This document shows, piece after piece, positions 17,437 to 24,631 of a DNA stretch of 64,000 nucleotides. A program made the translations under genes and the position numbers. Origin of the DNA: FEN-1219 sp963713355 (GTDB lineage Bacteria; Pseudomonadota; Gammaproteobacteria; Steroidobacterales; Rariloculaceae). The notes beneath the pieces were generated by a model. The model made no database searches. It worked only from the letters and a program-made list of their open reading frames with translations, and was not told the origin of the DNA. Numbering within the stretch: position 1 is the stretch's first letter; every line of letters starts with the position of its first letter. The stretch is taken from positions 124,001 to 188,000 of the forward strand of contig CAVQLK010000008.1 of the NCBI GenBank assembly GCA_963713355.1, written 5' to 3'.

Positions 17437-18066
17437 ATGACGGTCATTGCCAACCGTCGATCCGTGATGACGTTGTTCTCGAGACCTACCGATCCGTGGA
17501 GTCATCGGACGCGATTGGTATTGGCCGAGAAGAGCATCACGATCGACATCGTCGACGTCGACGACGGCAACCTGCCGGAGGATCTCCTCGACCTAAATCC
17601 GTACAGCAGCGTGCCGACGCTTGTCGATCGCGACTTGGTGCTCTACGACTCACGCGTCATCATGGAATACCTCGACGAGCGGTTTCCGCATCCGCCGTTG
17701 ATGCCCGTGGACCCCGTCACGAGAGCGCAGTTCCGACTGGCGCTGTTCCGCATCGAGCACGATTGGTACTCGCTCGCCGCGGAGATCGTCGGCGGTCTCG
17801 AGCGTAAGCCGACGACGCGCGCCGTCAAGGCGCTCGAGGAGAGTATCCTCTCGAGCGTCGAGATCTTTGCCGCCAAGAAGTTCTTCTTGAGTGACGAGTT
17901 CTCGCTCGTCGACGCCACGATCGCTCCGATCCTGTGGCGGCTGCCGGTGTTCGGCATCAAGCTGCCGGCACAAGCTCGGCCGATCCAGCGCTACATGGAC
18001 GACGTGTTCTCGCGCCCGTCGTTTCAAACGAGCCTCACGGACATGGAGCGGGAGCTACGGCAGTAG
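17437..18066 (+). CDS. sspA: Stringent starvation protein A
   Basis: A 209-residue glutathione-S-transferase-fold protein of the SspA family: thioredoxin-like N-terminal domain (MTLFSRPTDPWSHRTRLVLAE, then NPYSSVPTLVDRDLVLYDSR) and an all-helical C-terminal domain. SspA binds RNA polymerase and acts in stationary-phase and acid-stress transcription; it is not a detoxifying enzyme. AAGGAG sits upstream of the ATG. The petABC-sspA-sspB order is common in non-enteric gamma- and betaproteobacteria and suggests read-through from petC. Confidence 0.95.
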   Translation: MTVIANRRSVMTLFSRPTDPWSHRTRLVLAEKSITIDIVDVDDGNLPEDLLDLNPYSSVPTLVDRDLVLYDSRVIMEYLDERFPHPPLMPVDPVTRAQFRLALFRIEHDWYSLAAEIVGGLERKPTTRAVKALEESILSSVEIFAAKKFFLSDEFSLVDATIAPILWRLPVFGIKLPAQARPIQRYMDDVFSRPSFQTSLTDMERELRQ

Positions 18067-18488
18067 GCGATCTCCCGACCAAGCAGCGCCCGTATCTATT
18101 GCGGGCGATGCACGAGTGGATGCTCGACAACGGCTTCACGCCGCATCTCGTCGTCGACGCTAAACGAGAAGGTGTTCGCGTTCCGGAGACGCACGTCAAG
18201 GACGGCAAGATCGTTCTCAACGTGAGCCCCACCGCTACGCGCGCGTTGACGCTCGGCAACGACGCCGTGACGTTCGAGGCGCGGTTCGGCGGCGTGTCGC
18301 AGCAGCTCGTCGTTCCCATCGCTGCTGTGCTCGGTATCTACGCGCGCGAGACGGGCCAGGGCATGGTCTTCGGCGAGGACGACGCGCCGAAGTCGTCGCC
18401 CGAGGGCGACGAGCCTTCGCCGCCGCCGTCGTCGCCACCGACGTCGTCGGCGGGCGGCCGGCGCGCGAAGCTCAAGGTCGTCAAGTAG
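18063..18488 (+). CDS. sspB: ClpXP protease specificity-enhancing factor SspB (start codon unclear)
   Basis: SspB tethers ssrA-tagged proteins to ClpX. The substrate-binding domain (RPYLLRAMHEWMLDNGFTPH, ETHVKDGKIVLNVSP, FEARFGGVSQQLVVPIAAVL) is followed by a flexible acidic and proline-rich linker and the C-terminal ClpX-binding tail RAKLKVVK. The conserved domain begins before any standard start codon: the first candidates are TTG 18099 and ATG 18108, which would cut off PYLLRA or part of it. Position 18063 is a GTA overlapping the sspA TAG, spaced correctly from a GGGAG sequence. It is given here as the likely ancestral start. The next in-frame start upstream is deep inside sspA. Confidence 0.85.
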   Translation, partial: VGDLPTKQRPYLLRAMHEWMLDNGFTPHLVVDAKREGVRVPETHVKDGKIVLNVSPTATRALTLGNDAVTFEARFGGVSQQLVVPIAAVLGIYARETGQGMVFGEDDAPKSSPEGDEPSPPPSSPPTSSAGGRRAKLKVVK

Positions 18489-18522
18489 AGGAGTCGGGCG
18501 GTCGCGAGCAGGCCCCGACGCT

Positions 18523-19104
18523 TCACCGCGGCTCGAGCAGCTCCGCGTCGATGAGGTCGCAGATGCAGTGAATGACCAGGAGGTGCACCTCTTGGATCCG
18601 GCACGTCCTGTCGGCGGGCACGCAGATCTCGATGTCGCCGTCCGCGAGGAGAGCCCGCATCGCGCCGCCGTCGCGTCCCGTAAGCGCCACGACTCGCATG
18701 CCGCGCTCGTGCGCGGCGTGGATCGCCCGCACGACGTTCTCCGAGTTGCCCGACGTCGAAATCGCGAGCAAGACGTCCGCCGGCTGGCCTAGCGCGCGAA
18801 CTTGCTTCGCGAAGATTTCCACGAACGCGTAATCGTTGGCGATCGAGGTCAATGTCGAGCTGTCCGTCGTCAGCGCGACGGCGGGCAAGCCTGGCCGCTC
18901 GAGCTCGAATCGATTCAGCAGCTCACTGGAAAAGTGCTGTGCATCCGCAGCGGAGCCGCCGTTTCCGCAGCTCAAGATCTTGCCGTCCTCGAGCAGGCAG
19001 CGAGTCATCGTCGCGGCCGCGGCAGCGATTGCTGGAGCGAGGCCGATCGCGCCTTGCTTGGTCGCGATGCTGTCTTCGAAGTGCCGGCGTACTCGCTGTT
19101 CCAT
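18523..19104 (-). CDS. diaA: DnaA initiator-associating protein DiaA (SIS domain)
   Basis: A 193-residue SIS-domain protein. The sequence ILSCGNGGSAADAQHFSSEL and LLAISTSGNSENVV are shared with phosphoheptose isomerase GmhA. The neighbours and the N-terminus (MEQRVRRHFEDSI) match DiaA, which binds DnaA and promotes timely replication initiation. The order lpoA-yraN-diaA is that of E. coli. ATG 19104 was chosen by similarity; the frame extends further upstream without conservation. GmhA activity in LPS heptose synthesis remains an alternative. Confidence 0.88.
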   Translation of the reverse strand: MEQRVRRHFEDSIATKQGAIGLAPAIAAAAATMTRCLLEDGKILSCGNGGSAADAQHFSSELLNRFELERPGLPAVALTTDSSTLTSIANDYAFVEIFAKQVRALGQPADVLLAISTSGNSENVVRAIHAAHERGMRVVALTGRDGGAMRALLADGDIEICVPADRTCRIQEVHLLVIHCICDLIDAELLEPR

Positions 19105-19177
19105 CGTGCCGCTCGAGCTAAGGGCGCTCGTCACTCTGCCTCGAACGATTGCAACCTTCAACCTGAGACTGCTCGCA

Positions 19178-19546
19178 TTACAGGCCGCCGGCGTCGAAAG
19201 CGTTCTTGATCCACCGGATTTGCGGCTCCGGCGTATCGATGGCGTCGAACGCCACGACGTCGAAGCGAATGGCCGCCGTCTGCATTCCGGCGTTGCGCAT
19301 GAGCAGGTGGCGCGTCGCTTGAACGATTCGGCGCTGTTTGTGAGCGTCGATACTGTCTACGGCCGAGCACAGCGCGCCGCGGCTGCGCGCGCGGACTTCG
19401 ACGATGACGAGCGCCCGGTTGTCGCGGCAAACGAGATCGATCTCGCCGAGCCTGCAACGATAGCCGCGGGCGAGGATCGTGAGGCCGTGCCGCTCGAGAT
19501 GCTCGGCGGCGCGCGACTCCCAGAGGCGGCCGCGCGCCAAGAGCAT
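19178..19546 (-). CDS. yraN: UPF0102 / YraN family nuclease-fold protein
   Basis: A 122-residue YraN-family protein with a restriction-endonuclease-like core: GRLWESRAAEHLERHG, then the acidic motif LGEIDLVCRD and the VIVEVRAR strand. Its biochemical role is not established in most bacteria. The ATG at 19546 lies one base after the lpoA stop, which argues for it over upstream codons that would overlap lpoA. The gene is followed by diaA after 73 bases. Confidence 0.92.
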   Translation of the reverse strand: MLLARGRLWESRAAEHLERHGLTILARGYRCRLGEIDLVCRDNRALVIVEVRARSRGALCSAVDSIDAHKQRRIVQATRHLLMRNAGMQTAAIRFDVVAFDAIDTPEPQIRWIKNAFDAGGL

Positions 19547-19547
19547 T

Positions 19548-21437
19548 TCAGCGCTCGCCGATGAGACCGCCGGCGTCGATCGGTTGCAGACTCGTGTCGA
19601 GCGCGACGGGCCGGCCGCTCTGGAATCGGGCAAGGGGCAGCACCCGCCGCACGCGCCCCTGCAGGTCGAGTGACAGGTCTCCCGAGAGGCCGCGCAGCGA
19701 CCATGCGGTTCCATCGTTGCCGTACAGAGAAGCGATGAGACCGTACGTGTCGAATCCCATGCCGTAGTAACGCGCCAAGCCCGCGCGCGCCGGCCAGTAC
19801 GCTTGCAGGTCCGCGCGCAATGCTTCGGCTTCGCGATCCGGCGAAACGAGCGCCGGTGTGTCGGCGAAGATGAAGCCGTTCAAATCGTTGTCGCGGGCCG
19901 TGCTGCCGGGATTGAAGATCTCGGCGTTCGTATAGACAGGGATATCGCCTGCACCGTAGAACCGAAGCTGCGACGCGATCAGGCGCCCCGTTCCCGGGTC
20001 GGCGACCACGACGAAAATCATGTCGACGTCCTGTCGGCGGCGAGCTTCGGGAAACTGCACCGGCACGCCGAGGTTGGCCGCGAGCCTCTGGTGACGCTGA
20101 CGGCTGCGCGTGACGTTCAGCACCGCGGCCGTCGGCGCCGAAAAATCCTGCAGTGTCGGTTCGTAAGGATACGAATCGAGCAGCGTGCCGCCGGCTTCCT
20201 CGAACGCAACACGGAAGGCATCGGCGATTCGATAGAGATTGCTCGGAACGAACGCGACGGCTGTCTTGGCGCCGGCTGCGATCGCGGCTGTCGCGACGGC
20301 GCGCGCCTCGTCCTCGGGGGCCAGCGCGAACTGGTAGAACGCGCGGAGGACAGACGTGTCGTTCGACGCGTAGCCGAGCGCCAAGGTCGGCACGAAACCC
20401 GCTTGCGCGATGACCTGGTCGACTTCGCTGCGCCCCAGCGGGCCCACGATGAACTCGGCGCCATCGAGCTGTGCCTGCAGATACGCGTTCGTGCTACCGA
20501 GCCGCGCCGAGTCGTAGACGCGGACACTCGTCACCGTATTGTTCGAGTTGCGCAGATGCGCAGCCATGAAGCCATCTTGAATCGCAAGCGCGAATGCGCG
20601 CTGCGGCGACGACAGTGGTAACAGCAAAGCCACCTGCGCCGGGAACGCCGTGGAACGTTGCGAAGCCAGGAGCTCGGCCAGCAAGCCCGCGGCGGCCGGA
20701 TGCGTCGTATACGTTTGCCGCCACGTGAGCAGCGCGCGGCGCAGTTCGGAGCCGCTGCTCGCGGTCAGCGGCGCCAACGCAAGCCAACCGTCGATGACGG
20801 CATCGCCCGTCGGTGCTGCCGGCGGTGCCGGCGGCGAAGCGCGAAAACCGTCCCAGATCATGCGCTGGTTCGCGAGAATGGACTCCGAATCGCCGAGCCA
20901 CACCTCGCGATCGACGAGTACTCGCACGGCTTCGACGGGGCGGCCGACGCGGAACAATGCTTGGCCGCGCACGGCAGCGGCCTCGCGTTGCACTTGCTCG
21001 GGAAGCGCTTGCGGCAGCGCGGCGAGCAGGTCGAGCGCGGCCTGCGGCCGGCCTTCGGCGAGCTCGAGCCCCGCGAGCAGCACGGCGCTCGCTTGTTGCT
21101 GCGCCGCGTTTGCCCCGTTGCGCGCCTCGCCGACTCGGCGCCGCGCCAGAGCCAAGTCGCCGTACTCCGCCGCAAGGCGTGCCGCTTGCAGCAGGAAGTC
21201 GACGCGCGCGGTGCCGCTCGACGCTGTTGCGAGTTGCGTATAGAGATCCGCTGCCGTCGGCAGGTTTCCGGATTCGACTGCGGCGCGCGCGCGCTGCTCG
21301 AGCGCCGCTTGATCGCCGCTCGGCCGCTGCGTGGGTGTCACCGACGTGCAAGCCGCGCCGGCGGCGAATAGCGCGACGGTTAGGATTCTGGCTGCGCGGC
21401 TCAGCGCGCTTGTAAACTGACTGTCGTTGTTCCGCAT
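19548..21437 (-). CDS. lpoA: Penicillin-binding protein activator LpoA (LppC family)
   Basis: A 629-residue outer-membrane lipoprotein of the LppC/LpoA family. The N-terminal signal ends at a lipobox-like AAGAAC, then a TPR-like helical part (about residues 40-250) and a C-terminal periplasmic-binding-protein fold (QVALLLPLSSPQRAFALAIQ, VGPLGRSEVDQVI, IFVVVADPGTGRL). LpoA stimulates PBP1A from the outer membrane. ATG 21437 was chosen because it gives a proper signal peptide; the open frame upstream runs into rsmI antisense. Only 15 bases separate it from the divergent rsmI. Confidence 0.9.
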   Translation of the reverse strand: MRNNDSQFTSALSRAARILTVALFAAGAACTSVTPTQRPSGDQAALEQRARAAVESGNLPTAADLYTQLATASSGTARVDFLLQAARLAAEYGDLALARRRVGEARNGANAAQQQASAVLLAGLELAEGRPQAALDLLAALPQALPEQVQREAAAVRGQALFRVGRPVEAVRVLVDREVWLGDSESILANQRMIWDGFRASPPAPPAAPTGDAVIDGWLALAPLTASSGSELRRALLTWRQTYTTHPAAAGLLAELLASQRSTAFPAQVALLLPLSSPQRAFALAIQDGFMAAHLRNSNNTVTSVRVYDSARLGSTNAYLQAQLDGAEFIVGPLGRSEVDQVIAQAGFVPTLALGYASNDTSVLRAFYQFALAPEDEARAVATAAIAAGAKTAVAFVPSNLYRIADAFRVAFEEAGGTLLDSYPYEPTLQDFSAPTAAVLNVTRSRQRHQRLAANLGVPVQFPEARRRQDVDMIFVVVADPGTGRLIASQLRFYGAGDIPVYTNAEIFNPGSTARDNDLNGFIFADTPALVSPDREAEALRADLQAYWPARAGLARYYGMGFDTYGLIASLYGNDGTAWSLRGLSGDLSLDLQGRVRRVLPLARFQSGRPVALDTSLQPIDAGGLIGER

Positions 21438-21452
21438 GTTGGATCGGCGTCT

Positions 21453-22289
21453 ATGACGGACACCCGAGAAAATCGCGGCAGGCTCTACGTCGTGGGTACG
21501 CCGATCGGCAACGTCGATGACCTGAGTCCGCGAGCCCGCGACGTCCTTGCGAAGGCTGATGTCATTGCGGCCGAGGATACGCGCCATACACGGGGATTGC
21601 TATCGCGAATCGGCGTGGAATCGCGACTTATTGCGTACCACGAGCATAACGAGGCCGCGCGCGTGCCTGCCTTGCTCGAGCAGCTCATGGGCGGCAAATC
21701 CATCGCGCTCGTCAGCGACGCGGGAACGCCGTTGATCAGCGATCCGGGTTGGCGTCTCGTCAACGCGGCGCAAAGCGCCGGCATTGCCGTCGTCCCGATT
21801 CCCGGGCCTTGTGCCGCCATCGCGGCGTTGTCCGCCGCGGGGTTGCCGACGGATCACTTCGTGTTCGAGGGCTTCCTGCCGCGCCGCGAGTCCGCTCGCG
21901 CCGCGCGCCTGCGGTCGTTGCGCGGCGAGCAGAGAACGATCGTGCTCTATGAAGCCGTGCATCGAATTGCGGAGACGCTTGCAGCGCTGCGTGAAGCGTT
22001 CGGCGCCGACCGTCGCGCGGCCATTGCACGGGAGCTCACGAAGACGCACGAGCAGATCGCGACGGGCACGTTGAGCGAGCTCGCCGACCGGCTCGACGCG
22101 AGCATCCCGCTGCTCGGAGAGCTCGTCATCGTCGTCGCGGGTGCTGCGGCGGCCGCGCCCGACGAATTCGAAGCGCGGCGCGTCTACGAGCTGCTCGCCG
22201 CCGAGCTCGCGCCCGATAAGGCGCTCAAGCTAGCCGCCGCCGTGACAGGCGTTTCGCGCAACGTGCTCTACCGCTTGACGCGCACCTGA
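21453..22289 (+). CDS. rsmI: 16S rRNA (cytidine-1402 2'-O)-methyltransferase
   Basis: A 278-residue RsmI (YraL) of the tetrapyrrole-methylase fold. N-terminal RLYVVGTPIGNVDDLSPRA, AAEDTRHTRGLL, ALVSDAGTPLISDPGW and PGPCAAIAALSAAGLP form the SAM- and substrate-binding core. It methylates C1402 of 16S rRNA together with RsmH, whose gene is 1.1 kb downstream beyond rnpB. It diverges from lpoA, the standard gammaproteobacterial arrangement. Confidence 0.96.
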   Translation: MTDTRENRGRLYVVGTPIGNVDDLSPRARDVLAKADVIAAEDTRHTRGLLSRIGVESRLIAYHEHNEAARVPALLEQLMGGKSIALVSDAGTPLISDPGWRLVNAAQSAGIAVVPIPGPCAAIAALSAAGLPTDHFVFEGFLPRRESARAARLRSLRGEQRTIVLYEAVHRIAETLAALREAFGADRRAAIARELTKTHEQIATGTLSELADRLDASIPLLGELVIVVAGAAAAAPDEFEARRVYELLAAELAPDKALKLAAAVTGVSRNVLYRLTRT

Positions 22290-22352
22290 CGCCGCCATGG
22301 ATGACTATGTCGCAGCCCGCGAACTTGACGCCACTGCGAGTACACTAACGCC

Positions 22353-22694
22353 GGGAGTCGGCCGGGCAGCCGCTGGGGGTCACTCCCTGGAGGAAAGTCC
22401 GGGCTCCATGGGCAGGGTGCCAGGTAACGCCTGGGAGGCGCGAGCCTACGGAAAGTGCCACAGAAAACAAACCGCCGGCCGGCAACGGCAGGCAAGGGTG
22501 AAAAGGTGCGGTAAGAGCGCACCGCGCAGGTGGTAACACGTGCGGCACGGTAAACCCCACCCAGAGCAAGACCGAATAGGGGAGCGCTAAGTGTGCCCAC
22601 ACGAGCTCCCGGGTAGGTCGCTACAGGTGCGCGGCGACGCGCATCGCAGAGGAATGGCTGCTCTCGACAGAACCCGGCTTACAGGCCGACTCCC
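22353..22694 (+). ncRNA. rnpB: RNase P RNA, bacterial type A
   Basis: The RNA component of RNase P, which trims the 5' ends of tRNA precursors. The ends pair (GGGAGTCGGCC at 22353 with GGCCGACTCCC at 22684-22694, helix P1). The universally conserved GAGGAAAGTCCGGGCTCC lies near the 5' end, and AGAGCAAGACCGAATAG and the 3' ACAGAACCCGGCTTACAGGCC are clear. Length is about 342 bases. The TACACT at 22341 is a plausible -10 for a start near 22353, but no good -35 is seen. Location between rsmI and mraZ is common in this group. Confidence 0.97.
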
Positions 22695-22711
22695 TCTTCA
22701 CTCCGTCGTCC

Positions 22712-22750
22712 GCCCTGGGCGCGACTGCCGCTGACGGCGTCGCCCCGGGC
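22712..22750 (+). terminator. GC-rich hairpin after rnpB (possible terminator)
   Basis: GCCCTGGGCG and CGCCCCGGGC form an outer stem with one mismatch, enclosing an inner CGAC-GCCG/CGGC-GTCG stem with a CTGA loop and one bulge. There is no T-run right after it, so it is not a textbook intrinsic terminator. It could still protect or end the rnpB transcript. The rest of the gap to the mraZ promoter holds a small AACTG/CAGTT hairpin (22803-22817) followed by TTTTT, and nothing else recognisable. Confidence 0.4.
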
Positions 22751-22840
22751 TACCGGATGACCCGTTCGATGCTGTCGCCGAGCGACGACGCACCACTTCT
22801 CTAACTGATTACCAGTTCTCACTTTTTCGCGTGACTTTCG

Positions 22841-22870
22841 TTGACACGGTCGTGCGCGCGTCACTATAGT
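22841..22870 (+). promoter_or_regulatory. Main promoter of the dcw cluster (Pmra)
   Basis: TTGACA at 22841-22846 and TATAGT at 22865-22870 are separated by 18 bases, a strong sigma-70 pair. It ends 48 bases before the mraZ ATG. Expected start of transcription is about 22877, immediately before the MraZ repeats. Confidence 0.8.
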
Positions 22871-22878
22871 GTCACGAC

Positions 22879-22908
22879 GTGGGGAGAAGTGGGCTGAGAT
22901 GGGCCTAG
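22879..22908 (+). promoter_or_regulatory. MraZ operator: three 10-bp direct repeats
   Basis: GTGGG at 22879, GTGGG at 22889 and ATGGG at 22899 repeat with exact 10-base spacing. This gives three TGGG cores separated by about 5 bases, the pattern reported for E. coli MraZ. They lie just after the predicted transcription start, suited to autorepression of the dcw operon by MraZ. The match to the family operator is established knowledge; binding here is inferred. Confidence 0.75.
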
Positions 22909-22918
22909 CGGTCCGGGT

Positions 22919-23374
22919 ATGTTTCGCGGAGCTACCAAAGTCACCCTCGACGCCAAGGGCCGGATGGCCATCCCGAGCCGTTATCGGGAGCGCCTTCTGA
23001 CCGTGGCCGCGGGGCATTTGGTGGCTACCGTCGATCGAGACTACTGCCTGCTCCTCTACCCACTACCCGACTGGGAGGAGATCGAACGTAAGTTGGTGCG
23101 CCTGCCTACGCTGAACAAGCAGGTGCGGCGCTTACAACGTTTGATGGTGGGATATGCCACCGAGCTCGAGATGGACGGCCATGGCCGCGTATTGCTGCCG
23201 CGAGAGTTGCGCGAGTTCGCCGGACTCGATCGGCAAGCAATGCTCATCGGTCAGGGCAACAAGTTCGAGCTTTGGAACGACGAACGTTGGAGCAAGCGCC
23301 GCGACGAGTGGCTAGCTGACGACGAAGGCGAAGAAGCAGGCCTACCACAAGAACTCGAATCGCTGTCTCTGTAG
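22919..23374 (+). CDS. mraZ: Transcriptional regulator MraZ
   Basis: A 151-residue MraZ with two AbrB-like SpoVT domains: N-terminal MFRGATKVTLDAKGRMAIPS and central LEMDGHGRVLLPRELREFAG. MraZ represses the dcw operon by binding TGGG repeats near its own promoter, and such repeats are present 11-40 bases upstream of this gene. Length is normal. It is the first gene of the cluster, 12 bases before rsmH. Confidence 0.97.
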   Translation: MFRGATKVTLDAKGRMAIPSRYRERLLTVAAGHLVATVDRDYCLLLYPLPDWEEIERKLVRLPTLNKQVRRLQRLMVGYATELEMDGHGRVLLPRELREFAGLDRQAMLIGQGNKFELWNDERWSKRRDEWLADDEGEEAGLPQELESLSL

Positions 23375-23386
23375 AGCATCCCGCCG

Positions 23387-24343
23387 GTGACCAGCGCACC
23401 TGGACATCAGCCCGTGCTGCTCCAGGAAGCGCTCGAAGGTTTGTCGTTGCGGGAAGACGGATGGTACGTCGATGCGACCTACGGACGCGGCGGGCATAGC
23501 GCCGAGATATTGGCGCAGCTTGGACCACAGGGACGGTTACTCGCTTTGGACAAAGACGCGGACGCGGTGGCTGACGCTCGCGAGCGGCTCGGGGGCGATT
23601 CGCGTTTCCGGATCGAGCACGCCGGCTTCGAAGATCTTGCCGCCGTCGCGGCTTCGTGGAGTGCAGCTCGCCGTCCAGCCGGAGTTCTCTTCGACCTCGG
23701 GGTCTCGTCGCCACAGTTGGATGAGCCTTCGCGCGGCTTCAGCTTCGCGCACGAGGGACCTTTGGACATGCGTATGAACCGCGCGGACGGGCCGACGGCC
23801 GCCGAATGGCTCGCGAGCGTTTCACAGCAAGAGCTCTCCGACGTGCTGTTTCGCTACGGTGAGGAGCCGCGGGCTCGGCAGATTGCAGCCGCGATCGTGC
23901 GGGCTCGGGCGACCGCGCCGCTAGAAACGACGCGCCAGCTCGCGAACCTCGTCGCGGCGCACGCGGGCCGCCAAGCCGGACGCGCCCGCATCCACCCCGC
24001 GACGCGCACCTTTCAGGCGATTCGCATCGCGCTCAACGACGAGCTCGGCGCCCTCGAGCGCGCGCTCGTGCAGAGCGTCGAGCTGCTCGCCGAGGGTGGG
24101 CGGCTCGTCGTCATCAGCTTCCATTCTCTCGAGGACCGCATCGTGAAGCGATTCATGGCGCGCGAGGCCCGCGGCGACGAAGCCTACGCGGGGCTGCCGA
24201 ACGTCCCGCCGCATGCGCGGCCCCGTCTAACGCTCATCGGCAAGCTGGTGCGGCCCGGCGCAGCGGAAGTCGAGCGCAATCCGCGCGCGCGCAGCGCGAG
24301 GCTCCGCGTCGCCGAGCGCACGCCGCTCGAGCAAGCCGCATGA
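23387..24343 (+). CDS. rsmH: 16S rRNA (cytosine-1402 N4)-methyltransferase
   Basis: A 318-residue RsmH (MraW). HQPVLLQEALEGL at the start, the SAM motif VDATYGRGGHSAEIL, FDLGVSSPQLDEPSRGFSF and the C-terminal VISFHSLEDRIVKRFM are diagnostic. It modifies the same nucleotide as RsmI. GTG at 23387 gives the family N-terminus. The last 4 bases overlap ftsL as ATGA. Confidence 0.97.
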   Translation: MTSAPGHQPVLLQEALEGLSLREDGWYVDATYGRGGHSAEILAQLGPQGRLLALDKDADAVADARERLGGDSRFRIEHAGFEDLAAVAASWSAARRPAGVLFDLGVSSPQLDEPSRGFSFAHEGPLDMRMNRADGPTAAEWLASVSQQELSDVLFRYGEEPRARQIAAAIVRARATAPLETTRQLANLVAAHAGRQAGRARIHPATRTFQAIRIALNDELGALERALVQSVELLAEGGRLVVISFHSLEDRIVKRFMAREARGDEAYAGLPNVPPHARPRLTLIGKLVRPGAAEVERNPRARSARLRVAERTPLEQAA

Positions 24344-24627
24344 ACAGGCAGTCACTCGACGTCGCCGGCGTGCTCGTGCTCGCCGCGTGCGTCGTCGCTT
24401 CGGGCATCTGGATCGTCAATGTCGAGCATCGATCACGGCAGCTGTTCATCGAAACCGAGCGCTTGAACCGCGAGCTCGACGGCTTGCAGGTCGACTGGGG
24501 GCGGCTGCAGATCGAGCAAGGCACGTTCGCTACGCATGCGCGCATCGAGGCGTTCGGTCGTGAAAAGCTGCAGCTGACGGTGCCGAGCGACGATCAGCTC
24601 GTGGTCGTAGTCGAGCCGGTACGTTGA
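24340..24627 (+). CDS. ftsL: Cell division protein FtsL
   Basis: A 95-residue bitopic membrane protein: a short cytoplasmic N-terminus, one transmembrane helix (about residues 8-25, VLVLAACVVASGIWIV) and a periplasmic leucine-zipper-like coiled coil (RLNRELDGLQVDWGRLQIEQ). FtsL forms a complex with FtsB and FtsQ and activates FtsWI. Identification rests mainly on size, topology and position between rsmH and ftsI, as FtsL sequences are poorly conserved. Confidence 0.93.
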   Translation: MNRQSLDVAGVLVLAACVVASGIWIVNVEHRSRQLFIETERLNRELDGLQVDWGRLQIEQGTFATHARIEAFGREKLQLTVPSDDQLVVVVEPVR

Positions 24628-24631
24628 AAAA

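Noticed and set aside
17934..18062. Extended sspB starting inside sspA at GTG 17934
   Set aside because: The extra 43 residues show no similarity to SspB and are an out-of-frame reading of sspA.
22290..22352. Sigma-70 promoter TTGACG (22325) with TACACT (22341) for rnpB
   Set aside because: The spacing is 10 bases. Only the -10 part fits the rnpB 5' end, so no full promoter was called.
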